Part shown: piece after piece, positions 1-6,329 of the stretch | Position numbering within the stretch: position 1 is the stretch's first letter | Layout of the letters: every line of letters starts with the position of its first letter | Origin: Bacteroidota bacterium | GTDB taxonomy: Bacteria; Bacteroidota; Bacteroidia; Chitinophagales; Chitinophagaceae | NCBI GenBank assembly: GCA_029778965.1 | Contig: JAKPBL010000015.1 | Location: forward strand, 1 to 6,329 | Reading direction: 5' to 3' | Length of the DNA: 6,329 bases | Program-made: the position numbers and the translations under genes | The notes under the pieces: generated by a model | What the model was told of the DNA's origin: nothing | What the model saw: the letters and a program-made list of their open reading frames with translations, nothing else | The model's database searches: none

Positions 1-1520
1 ATGTACGCATTCATCCCGGCGACAAATTCCTGGCGACCTACCGGTACTGGATGGAAAATGTAAAGGACTGGTGTATCAGCCGCCAGTTGTGGTGGGGACA
101 GCAGATACCGGCCTGGTACAGCAAAGACGGCGGCTATGTGGTTGCCGCCGACCGTGAAACAGCGGTTATGCGTTTCCGTGAGAAAGGCGTCGAGTTACAG
201 GCTGAAGACATCAGGCAGGACGAAGACGTACTGGATACCTGGTTTTCGTCGTGGCTCTGGCCCATGGAAGTTTTCAATGGCATCACCGACCCGGGTAATA
301 AAGATATCGCCTACTACTACCCCACGTCAGTATTGGTAACCGGTCAGGATATTATTTTCTTCTGGGTGGCCCGCATGATAATGGCCGGCATGGAATACAA
401 AAAGGAGAAGCCGTTTAGTGATGTGTACTTCACGGGTATGGTGCGCGACAAGCAGGGCCGCAAAATGAGCAAGAGCCTGGGTAACTCACCCGACCTGCTG
501 GAGCTGATCGATAAATACGGCGCCGATGCCGTTCGTTTCGGCATCATGATCTCTTCGCCGGCGGGAAACGACCTGTTGTTTGACGAAGCTTCGCTGGAAC
601 AGGGTCGCTTTTTCAACAACAAAATGTGGAATGCCCTGAAGCTGATCGGCATGTGGAAGGAGAAGCAGTCGACCGAAAAACCCGCCGATGACTGGGCGCA
701 CGAATGGTTTGAAGCCCGCTTGTTGCAGGCGAGGCTGGAAGTGGAGCAACTCCTCTCCCAGTTCAGACTGAGCGAAGCACTGAAAACCATTTACTCACTG
801 ATATGGGACGATTTCTGCAGTTGGTACCTCGAATGGATCAAGCCCGGTTTTGAAGAAGCCATGGCTTCGGAAAGCCTGCAGAAAGCCGTTGGCTTTTATG
901 AAGAACTGTTGCAGTTACTGCATCCCTTTATGCCTTTTATCACCGAAGAGATATTTAGTTTGTTGCAGCAGAGAGGCAACGATGAGGTATTGTGTATCCG
1001 CCAGTTTCCTGCGCTGGCAGCGCAACGGGAAAAATTGCAGCAGCCCTCCGTACAGCAGCGGCTCGAAGAGGGACAACTGCTGAAGGCGGTAATCAGCGGA
1101 TTGAGAGACGCCCGCAATAAGGCGCAACTCAAACCGAAAGAGCAGGTGGCGCTGTTCATAACACCGGCAAACCGCTTACTGTACAGCAACATTTGCCCCA
1201 TTCTGCAAAAACAGGTGAATGCATCTGCCATTTCATTTACCACCGAGGCCGTTGCCAAATCGATCATGGCAGTGATTGGAAAAGACCAGTTCTACCTGCA
1301 GACCGACCGCGAAACGGCGCCGGTGCAGCAAAAAGAAGACCTGCTCAAAGAGCTGGAATACCTGAGAGGATTCCTCGTTAGCGTGGAGAAAAAACTGGGT
1401 AACGAACGGTTTGTGCAGAACGCCAAACCCGAAGTAGTGGAAACGGAAAAGCGGAAACAGGAAGACGCCCGCGCCAAGATCAGGCTGATCGAAGAAAGCC
1501 TGACCGAATTGGCAACCTGA
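1..1520 (+). CDS. valS: Valine--tRNA ligase (ValRS), C-terminal part, 5' end outside window
   Basis: Cytoplasmic class Ia aminoacyl-tRNA synthetase that charges tRNA-Val with valine using ATP. The reading frame is open from the left edge (first whole codon at position 3), so the ATG at 51 is internal; about 505 residues are present of a protein usually near 880. Numbering from that first codon, residues 22-35 carry the conserved DWCISRQLWWG block that follows the editing insertion, 75-83 the DVLDTWFSS block, and 154-158 the KMSKS catalytic loop (462-476). Roughly 215-370 is the helical anticodon-binding domain (DDFCSWYLEWIKP is visible), and about 440-503 is the charged heptad-like coiled-coil arm typical of ValRS, ending at TGA 1518-1520. 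The missing N-terminus would hold the HIGH motif and most of the CP1 editing domain. No frameshift or lost motif is seen. The identity is secure, because the KMSKS context and the C-terminal arm separate it from IleRS and LeuRS. Confidence 0.97.
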   Translation, partial: VRIHPGDKFLATYRYWMENVKDWCISRQLWWGQQIPAWYSKDGGYVVAADRETAVMRFREKGVELQAEDIRQDEDVLDTWFSSWLWPMEVFNGITDPGNKDIAYYYPTSVLVTGQDIIFFWVARMIMAGMEYKKEKPFSDVYFTGMVRDKQGRKMSKSLGNSPDLLELIDKYGADAVRFGIMISSPAGNDLLFDEASLEQGRFFNNKMWNALKLIGMWKEKQSTEKPADDWAHEWFEARLLQARLEVEQLLSQFRLSEALKTIYSLIWDDFCSWYLEWIKPGFEEAMASESLQKAVGFYEELLQLLHPFMPFITEEIFSLLQQRGNDEVLCIRQFPALAAQREKLQQPSVQQRLEEGQLLKAVISGLRDARNKAQLKPKEQVALFITPANRLLYSNICPILQKQVNASAISFTTEAVAKSIMAVIGKDQFYLQTDRETAPVQQKEDLLKELEYLRGFLVSVEKKLGNERFVQNAKPEVVETEKRKQEDARAKIRLIEESLTELAT

Positions 1521-1530
1521 TGGTTTTTGC

Positions 1531-1572
1531 AATAAACGATAGCCGGTATTGGTGCACCGGCTATCGTTTATT
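1531..1572. terminator. Bidirectional hairpin terminator between convergent valS and the metallopeptidase gene
   Basis: A perfect 17-bp inverted repeat: AATAAACGATAGCCGGT (1531-1547), an 8-nt loop, and ACCGGCTATCGTTTATT (1556-1572). It starts 10 bp after the valS stop. The base of the stem is A/T-rich so that either strand ends in GTTTATT, the usual form of a terminator serving two converging genes. The T-tract is short and interrupted, so termination strength is uncertain. The right arm contains the stop codon and last three sense codons of the minus-strand gene. Confidence 0.75.
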
Positions 1573-4356
1573 AATGCTTCCGGGCAGCAGGTTTACCGGA
1601 ACGACAAGTTCAAAGCGGTTGCGACCGGGGTTTGTATCTTTATCAAGGAGGTGGGCATAGCGTATGCCCAGGCTCACAGGCAACTGGTTCCACCATTTTG
1701 TATCGGCCATGATCTCCACGCCAGCAGAGCGATAAGTATGCCGGTCGCCATCGCCGAATATCGCCTGGTCTTTAGCAATGCTATAGTCATAGAACACGTT
1801 AGCCCGCAACCGCAACAGGTAAACAATCCCCAAAGCGCCGGCATCCGGATAACAAAGCGGAAAAGCATAATTAATGCGGGCGCCGCCGGAGCGAAAAAAA
1901 TTCTCATCGGTATAACCCCGCGCCAGCCCCATTTCATTCGAGAAGCGGATGCCGTTGGAACTGTCGCGGCCCTGTACACCGGCCGCCAGTACAAGACTAT
2001 GGTTTTTTGCAAGTCCCGGGAAATAAAGACTTCCCGCCAGCAGCAATTGCTTCGACGAAAACAGGCTGATGGCATTTCTGTAATGAACCCGCAGACTTTG
2101 AGCAAAGGGTGGGTTGAATTGCTGTTTTGCCTGCTGTGACTGGTTGCTGAAAGCGATCTGGTGATCGAGGTACTGGTGAGCAGGGGTGCCGTAGCGATGC
2201 CTGTCTTCTCCCTGAAACCATGCCTGGTTGAATACAATGCCCGAATACATACTCAGGTATCGTATAAAGCGTCCCCGGCTGAGATTTAGCGGCAACTGGA
2301 CACCTACCGGTATTTCCGCTTCGTTCCAATAAACAGGCCGGCCGTTGGCATAGGCCCGTCGGTCAATCGTATAACTGATACCCGTTGTTATTACAGGAAA
2401 CCAGGCGCCATAGCTGCCGCTTACCCCGATTTTCTTATACCCTTCATTCCTGTTATAGCCCAGGTAAAGATCAGATACAAAGGTATTGAGTATGTTCTCG
2501 CTCATCAGGTCGAGGCTGAATTCTTCACCATCGAACCAGGGTAGCCAGGAATGCAGATTAAAAAGCCCCTTTGATTTTGGATACCGGTCAACCGGTGTTG
2601 CTTCGGTCGCCGCTTCCGTGTACAAGAGTGAACCTGCTTCTGTTAAAGAAGCCAGTTGCAGCGGGTCTGCATTCGCGCGCCGGCTGTCGGAACTTATACC
2701 ATAGGCCCGTATGGCAGTACTGCGCAGCCGGGTGCCGTCGGCTGTGAACTGCATCCACGTAAGCGTGTTACCCGATACGGCAGGCTGGTATTGCCCTGTT
2801 TGCGAAAACGACGAATCAGTTTCCAGCAACTGTTGTTCACTACCGTCGATGCGTATGCGAAATACGCGATCGCGCCCCTCATGGCCGGCCGTGAAATAGA
2901 TGAACCCGTCCGCAGGCTTCGGATATCCGATCACTGCTGCCTGCCAGGGCACGATAAACTTTCTTTGCCCCGATGGCCCGATCGCTACCAAAGCCATCTG
3001 CCCCTCGGCATTGCGAACGGCAGCGATGATATCGTCGCCGGCGAAAACAGGATGATAATAGAGCTCATTGGTACCGGCGGGCCATGTTTTCAATAATTTC
3101 CCGTCGCGATCGAGCAGGTGAAGCGCTACCGGTTCGCCGGGCTGGTTATAAACGGCAATAATGCTATCGCCGGTGGCAGACAACGACGGGCTGAAATATT
3201 TGGATTTGCGTGTGATGGTTTTTTGTTTACCGGTCGCGGTATTCAGCAGTTGCAATTCACTGTAGTTTTTCCATCCCCAGCGTATATCAGGCCGGTAAGA
3301 AGCATATATGATGCTGCCGTTCGAATATGAGAAATAGCTGTCGGCCGACCTGTCCCTGGTCCTGATCCGGCGCAATTGATAGTTCGTTTCCTCATAAAAA
3401 GCAGGAACAGCCGAGAAACTGGTCCGGGTATGAAGCAGGCTGCCGGTTTCTGTGTACACGGGATTCAGTTCATCGGCATAGGCTGATTTTTTATTTACAA
3501 CAGCCTTGACCTGCAAAACGCTGCGGTTGCGCTGCAGGGCTTGTTGCACGAAGTCGCGGTATGGAAGTGCCGTGTACCGGCTTATTGCCTTCTGCCAGGG
3601 ATAAAATACACCTTTCATCGCGGCAGCGTCGAGCGAAACGTTTCTCCAGAACGAAGCGCCGTATTTTTCATATCCATAGGCCACCAACTGGTAACCCAGG
3701 TCGTAGTGCGTAGGCACATAGTCTTTCAACGAACCGTTGCGCAGCTTGGCGAAAGAATAGTTCCGGCTGCTTTCCCATAACGAGCGATAACCGTTGAAAA
3801 AAGAAGCAAGCCGGCCGCGGCCCTGGGTGCTGTACCTCGTTTCCTGGTAAACGGCATCGCCCTCGAAAAACCAGTCGGGCACTGTCAGTGCATTGGCAAA
3901 AGCCTGACCCTGCTGACCCAGCAAAATGGAAAACAGTTTGGCGCCGCCCCGGTTGAAATTGCTGTACTGCTCAACATGACGGTATTCATGTAAGGCAAGC
4001 TGGTCGACCCAGGGCGTGCTGCCCTGGTCAAAGGGGTCGGCCGGCGGGGTAAGCATGAATTCCGACCGGAAGGGCGCCAGCCCCACATAGCCATTCGACA
4101 CGGTTGTTTCACGCTGTAATACGATAGGCACGGATTTTCGTTTACCGCCGATACTGCTGTCCGGCTGCCGGTTGATGCGGCCGATGATGGTGGAAATGCG
4201 TGCTGCATCGGCAACATGTTCGCGGGGAAATATGACGCTAACCCCGGGTTGTTGCAGGCGTAGCCAACGGGTCGACGGACTGTTTCCCCCGAACACCTGC
4301 GACCAGCCGGTATTTCCCGCCAGGAGCAATAAAACAGCGATGGTGGCTGCGCGCAT
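1561..4356 (-). CDS. Exported gluzincin-like metallopeptidase fused to TolB-like propeller and outer-membrane beta-barrel
   Basis: A 931-residue protein. Residues 1-19 form a signal peptide (short basic start, AVLLLLAG core, predicted cleavage GWS|Q with Gln at +1, common in Bacteroidota). Residues about 25-280 look like a peptidase-MA-like gluzincin domain: HEYRH at 123-127 (3976-3990) supplies two zinc His and the catalytic Glu, WFFEGDA at 162-168 supplies the likely third ligand Glu165, and a helical YDLGYQLVAYGYEKYG segment follows. Residues about 290-560 contain TolB/PD40-like propeller blades (for example SPSLSATGDSIIAV, HPVFAGDDIIAAV). Residues about 600-931 alternate in outer-membrane barrel fashion, with an ARGY motif near 812 followed by GGARINYAFPL, reminiscent of the Omp85 L6 loop. 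The chain ends in INKR, without the usual terminal aromatic residue. Expected location is the outer membrane, with protease and propeller in the periplasm or outside. The ATG is chosen because the signal peptide starts there; no Shine-Dalgarno is visible. The catalytic call is firm by motif; substrate and role are unknown. Confidence 0.85.
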   Translation of the reverse strand: MRAATIAVLLLLAGNTGWSQVFGGNSPSTRWLRLQQPGVSVIFPREHVADAARISTIIGRINRQPDSSIGGKRKSVPIVLQRETTVSNGYVGLAPFRSEFMLTPPADPFDQGSTPWVDQLALHEYRHVEQYSNFNRGGAKLFSILLGQQGQAFANALTVPDWFFEGDAVYQETRYSTQGRGRLASFFNGYRSLWESSRNYSFAKLRNGSLKDYVPTHYDLGYQLVAYGYEKYGASFWRNVSLDAAAMKGVFYPWQKAISRYTALPYRDFVQQALQRNRSVLQVKAVVNKKSAYADELNPVYTETGSLLHTRTSFSAVPAFYEETNYQLRRIRTRDRSADSYFSYSNGSIIYASYRPDIRWGWKNYSELQLLNTATGKQKTITRKSKYFSPSLSATGDSIIAVYNQPGEPVALHLLDRDGKLLKTWPAGTNELYYHPVFAGDDIIAAVRNAEGQMALVAIGPSGQRKFIVPWQAAVIGYPKPADGFIYFTAGHEGRDRVFRIRIDGSEQQLLETDSSFSQTGQYQPAVSGNTLTWMQFTADGTRLRSTAIRAYGISSDSRRANADPLQLASLTEAGSLLYTEAATEATPVDRYPKSKGLFNLHSWLPWFDGEEFSLDLMSENILNTFVSDLYLGYNRNEGYKKIGVSGSYGAWFPVITTGISYTIDRRAYANGRPVYWNEAEIPVGVQLPLNLSRGRFIRYLSMYSGIVFNQAWFQGEDRHRYGTPAHQYLDHQIAFSNQSQQAKQQFNPPFAQSLRVHYRNAISLFSSKQLLLAGSLYFPGLAKNHSLVLAAGVQGRDSSNGIRFSNEMGLARGYTDENFFRSGGARINYAFPLCYPDAGALGIVYLLRLRANVFYDYSIAKDQAIFGDGDRHTYRSAGVEIMADTKWWNQLPVSLGIRYAHLLDKDTNPGRNRFELVVPVNLLPGSINKR

Positions 4357-4412
4357 ATCGGTTCATTTATCCGTCAATATTAAATCGTTAATTTCAGCGC
4401 AACAAAAGCGAC
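4357..4412. promoter_or_regulatory. Divergent intergenic control region with a Bacteroidota-type promoter for the minus-strand gene
   Basis: This 56-bp A/T-rich gap separates the starts of the metallopeptidase gene (-) and prsW (+). Reading the minus strand, TTTTG (plus positions 4403-4407), 20 bp, then TAATATTG (4375-4382) fits the Bacteroidota pattern TTG-N(17-23)-TAnnTTTG with one mismatch in the -7 box; it would give a leader of only about 12-15 nt. No comparably good promoter is seen for prsW, so its promoter is weak, divergent from consensus, or overlaps the other gene. An imperfectly placed inverted repeat, ATTAA-N4-TTAAT (4379-4392), lies within the region. Neither start has a clear Shine-Dalgarno, as is usual in this phylum. 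Confidence 0.4.
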
Positions 4413-5126
4413 ATGAAACTGCTGGCCTTATCGCTCGCGCCGGTTATTGCCATTGTTTGGTTTATCTACTGGATGGATCAATACGATAAGGAGCCGTTGC
4501 GGGCATTATTCAAAACGTTCGTTCTCGGCGGCTTCGCCATTCTTCCGGCTATGCTATACCAGTATTTTACCCTTAGCTGGCTGCAAAAATATACAGAGCA
4601 GGAAGGCTGGCTGTATTACGCAGGCATCTCTTTCCTGGTTGTGGCCCTCAGCGAAGAAAGCGCCAAATTCCTGATGGTCCGGTATTACGCATACCCACGG
4701 CCTTTTTTCAATGAGCCCTTCGATGGCATTATCTATGGGGTAATGGTAGCCATGGGATTCGCCAGCATCGAAAATATCGGGTATGTGACGGAATACGGCC
4801 TGTCGACGGCCTTTTCACGCATGTTCCTGTCGGTGCCTGCGCATGGCTGTTTCGGTGTGCTGATGGGCTATTATGTGGGCCTTGCCAAATTCAGCGGGAA
4901 AGGCAGGGCCGGCTGGCTGATGGCCAGGGGCCTGGTGCTGTCTGTCGTCTTTCACGGTTTGTACGATTTATTTCTTTTCGTGCAGCAGGACAGCGGTATC
5001 ACCAGTCATATTCCGGCGGCCTACCTGTTCGGATCGGCTTTGTTAAGCTATGCAGTGGCCATCCGACTTTCGTGGCAAGCTATTAAATTGCACCAGGCTA
5101 TATCCAAGAACAACTTTCATTCATGA
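4413..5126 (+). CDS. prsW: PrsW-family intramembrane metalloprotease
   Basis: A polytopic inner-membrane protein of 237 residues, close to the family's usual length. PrsW proteins are relatives of the CAAX-protease/ABI superfamily; the Bacillus subtilis member makes the first cut in the anti-sigma factor RsiW. The signature motifs are present in order: YDKEP (24-28) after the first membrane segment, SEESAK (80-85, catalytic EExxK type), FDGIIYG and GFASIENIGY (103-124), His144 in PAHGCFG, and HGLYD (181-185). Hydrophobic segments lie at roughly 1-20, 36-56, 66-90, 104-124, 133-158, 170-191 and 200-221. All motif residues expected for activity look intact. The start at 4413 places the first membrane helix directly at the N-terminus. 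It is divergent from the exported metallopeptidase gene and overlaps the acetyltransferase gene by 4 bp, so the last two are probably one transcript. No sigma/anti-sigma pair is in the window, so its substrate here is unknown; the symbol reflects family membership, not proven orthology. Confidence 0.9.
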   Translation: MKLLALSLAPVIAIVWFIYWMDQYDKEPLRALFKTFVLGGFAILPAMLYQYFTLSWLQKYTEQEGWLYYAGISFLVVALSEESAKFLMVRYYAYPRPFFNEPFDGIIYGVMVAMGFASIENIGYVTEYGLSTAFSRMFLSVPAHGCFGVLMGYYVGLAKFSGKGRAGWLMARGLVLSVVFHGLYDLFLFVQQDSGITSHIPAAYLFGSALLSYAVAIRLSWQAIKLHQAISKNNFHS

Positions 5127-5623
5127 ACGATGCATTAGTGATCAGGAACGCTGATCAAGACGATATTCCCACTATCGGCTGGCTGGCCCACCAGGTTTGG
5201 CCGGCAGCCTATGGCCACCTGATCCCTGAACAGCAACTGAGCTATATGCTCGACCTGTTCTACAATCCCGCTTCGCTCGAAAAGCAAATGGATGACTGGA
5301 ATCACCATTTCATTATCGCCGAGATCAACCTCGAAGAGGTTGGTTTTGCTTCTTACAGTAAACTGCAGAACGGGCACTGGAAGCTGCACAAGCTATATGT
5401 GCTGCCTACGGTGCAGGGAAAAGGCGTTGGCCGCGCCCTGCTCGATATGGTAGAAGAAGAAGTGCGCACCCACAATGGCGCGCACCTCGTATTGAATGTG
5501 AAAAAAGACAATCCTGCTATCCGCTTTTACGAAGCGATGGGCTTTCGTATTGAACGCGATGAAGTCATCGATATCGGCCAGGGTTACCGGATGGACGACT
5601 ACGTCATGGGTAAAGACGTTTAG
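5123..5623 (+). CDS. GNAT-family N-acetyltransferase
   Basis: A soluble 166-residue protein predicted to transfer acetyl from acetyl-CoA to an amine. The GNAT fold is visible in order: N-terminal strand LVIRNADQDD (5-14), substrate-side helices at 15-60, central strands with FIIAEI and EVGFASY (63-78), motif A with the acetyl-CoA pyrophosphate loop QGKGVG (98-103) after LHKLYVLP, and motif B with LNVKKDNPAIRFYEAMGF (124-141). Size and layout resemble PaiA-type polyamine acetyltransferases and similar small-molecule GNATs, but the acceptor cannot be predicted. The start ATG sits inside the prsW stop as ATGA, which indicates translational coupling; there is no separate ribosome binding site. 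The stop TAG (5621-5623) overlaps the TAA of the convergent downstream gene, so no room is left for an intergenic terminator. GNAT identity is firm; the link to PrsW function is only positional. Confidence 0.93.
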   Translation: MNDALVIRNADQDDIPTIGWLAHQVWPAAYGHLIPEQQLSYMLDLFYNPASLEKQMDDWNHHFIIAEINLEEVGFASYSKLQNGHWKLHKLYVLPTVQGKGVGRALLDMVEEEVRTHNGAHLVLNVKKDNPAIRFYEAMGFRIERDEVIDIGQGYRMDDYVMGKDV

Positions 5624-6329
5624 CGATGTCGGCTGGGCCGCGACACACCGCCACCACCTCCCCCGCCCCGGTTAAAAGAACCTCCACCCGAAGGGGCCGA
5701 CCGCTGCATTTGCGGCGCGGATCGCTGTTGCATCTGCGGCACCGATCGTTGCTGCATTTGCGGCGACTGCCGTTGCTGCATCTGGGGCATTTCCCTTCTT
5801 TCAAATGAACGCTGCTGGAACTGCGGGCGCTCCTGCACCTGCTGCCTTTGCTGCGGCATATCGCGACGTTCGAACGATGGCTGGCGATTCAATTGCTGCG
5901 CGCGATCTGTACCCTGCGGGCGGGACATATCAGCGCGCTGCGATGGCTGGTAACTGCGTTGCGGTGTACTTTCCCTCGCAGAAAAACCGGGATTCGGGGT
6001 AACGCGGTTACCGGGATCGATACGATCGGCAGAGGGCCTTGTATCGGTCATAGGCCGGTTCACATCACCTGTCGCACGGTCATTGCCGGGTCTTGACAAA
6101 TTACTGTTATTGAACCGCTCGTTGCGCGAACGGGTATCTGTCATTCGCTGGCCGTCGGGGCGACGGATATCGCCGCGGTTGCCGGCCCCGGTATTGTTAT
6201 CGCGGTTGAAACCGGTGCCCTGGCGGTGGTTATCCGGCCGGTTCACTCCGTAATCGCGACCCGGTGTACGGTTGGGGCGGCTAATGGGTGCATACCTGGC
6301 CACATCGCGGCTGTACACACGGTTGTTGG
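5620..6329 (-). CDS. Arg/Gln/Asn/Gly-rich low-complexity protein, C-terminal part (N-terminus outside window)
   Basis: The frame is open across the right edge (codons for N-N-R precede the GTG at 6316-6318), so that GTG is not taken as the start; about 235 C-terminal residues are visible. There is no recognisable folded domain: the stretch is strongly basic and nearly free of long hydrophobic runs. It is Asn/Asp/Arg/Pro-rich towards the N-terminal side, with MTDTR twice, then Gln/Arg/Met/Pro-rich with eight-residue PQMQQRSx repeats. It ends in a Gly-rich stretch (SFNRGGGGGGG) and SRPSRHR before TAA at 5620-5622. Tails like this occur on exported Bacteroidota proteins whose folded domain lies upstream, which is the likely case here (inference). 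That it is coding is supported by a 710-bp open frame with coherent composition and protein-level repeats that vary at synonymous positions. Function unknown; a nucleic-acid or surface-polymer binding role is possible but unsupported. Confidence 0.75.
   Translation of the reverse strand, partial: NNRVYSRDVARYAPISRPNRTPGRDYGVNRPDNHRQGTGFNRDNNTGAGNRGDIRRPDGQRMTDTRSRNERFNNSNLSRPGNDRATGDVNRPMTDTRPSADRIDPGNRVTPNPGFSARESTPQRSYQPSQRADMSRPQGTDRAQQLNRQPSFERRDMPQQRQQVQERPQFQQRSFERREMPQMQQRQSPQMQQRSVPQMQQRSAPQMQRSAPSGGGSFNRGGGGGGGVSRPSRHR
5702..5790 (-). repeat. Tandem 24-bp repeat encoding PQMQQRSx
   Basis: Inside the low-complexity gene, about four units encode PQMQQR followed by QS, SV or SA. On the plus strand, full units run 5723-5746 and 5747-5770. 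A 21-bp unit lacking one Gln codon lies at 5702-5722, and a partial, more diverged unit lies at 5771-5790. Units differ at several third positions (CTGTTG/CTGCTG, ATTTG/ATCTG) while the peptide is kept. The array could expand or contract by slippage. Confidence 0.7.
5786..5880 (-). repeat. Duplicated SFERR(D/E)MPQ module in the low-complexity protein
   Basis: Two copies of a short peptide module, PSFERRDMPQQ (about 5854-5880) and RSFERREMPQM (about 5786-5812), lie next to the PQMQQRSx array. The copies use different codons for the same residues (TTCGAACGTCGC against TTTGAAAGAAGG), so the resemblance is stronger in protein than in DNA, suggesting an old duplication kept by selection on the peptide. 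Confidence 0.5.

Noticed and set aside
51..53. ATG as the start of valS
   Set aside because: The frame is open upstream to the window edge and the upstream codons (RIHPGDKFLATYRYW) match ValRS sequence before DWCISRQ, so this Met is internal.
344..790. Minus-strand open frame of 148 codons inside valS
   Set aside because: It is antisense to the catalytic and anticodon-binding parts of valS, with no domain and Ser/Arg-rich shadow composition.
1549..2139. Plus-strand open frame of 196 codons antisense to the barrel region
   Set aside because: It lies wholly opposite the strongly supported metallopeptidase-barrel gene, starts within the terminator hairpin and shows no recognisable domain; it is a shadow of the minus-strand gene.
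2656..3096. Plus-strand open frame of 146 codons antisense to the propeller region
   Set aside because: No family resemblance and full overlap with the minus-strand gene's propeller; composition follows the complementary strand.
5702..5790. Repeat array as a possible CRISPR
   Set aside because: Units are directly contiguous at 24 bp, in frame, with no unique spacers; they are coding repeats.
5626..6096. Short plus-strand open frames across the low-complexity gene
   Set aside because: They arise from lack of stops opposite a repetitive, G/C-rich sequence; the minus frame is longer, continuous to the window edge and has coherent peptide repeats.
6316..6318. GTG as the start of the low-complexity gene
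   Set aside because: The frame continues to the edge in the same composition (N-N-R), and no signal peptide or folded domain follows the GTG.

Overview
The window looks like ordinary chromosome from a member of the Bacteroidota, most likely a Chitinophagaceae-type bacterium (inference). The pointers are: gene starts without a Shine-Dalgarno sequence, a TAnnTTTG-like promoter element, a signal peptide whose predicted cleavage leaves Gln at +1, and the style of the valyl-tRNA synthetase. No tRNA or rRNA gene, CRISPR array, insertion sequence or phage gene was seen.

Layout from left to right. Positions 1-1520 (+) hold the C-terminal 60% or so of valS, cut by the left window edge. A perfect 17-bp hairpin at 1531-1572 separates it from a convergent gene. 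Positions 1561-4356 (-) encode a 931-residue exported protein. It has a signal peptide, an HExxH zinc-metallopeptidase (gluzincin, peptidase-MA-like) domain, a TolB/PD40-like beta-propeller, and a C-terminal outer-membrane beta-barrel with Omp85-like features. A 56-bp divergent intergenic region (4357-4412) follows. Positions 4413-5126 (+) encode a PrsW-family intramembrane metalloprotease, overlapping by 4 bp (ATGA) a GNAT acetyltransferase at 5123-5623 (+). The acetyltransferase in turn overlaps by 4 bp, tail to tail, the end of a partial gene at 5620-6329 (-) that encodes an Arg/Gln/Asn/Gly-rich low-complexity tail with short tandem repeats.

The genes do not form one obvious pathway. The prsW-GNAT pair is a translationally coupled two-gene unit. 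It is transcribed divergently from the protease-propeller-barrel gene, so two membrane-associated proteolytic proteins share one short control region. The 931-residue protein is the most unusual item: its architecture suggests a surface- or outer-membrane-anchored protease in which barrel, propeller and catalytic domain are one chain. Its substrate and physiological role cannot be read from the sequence.
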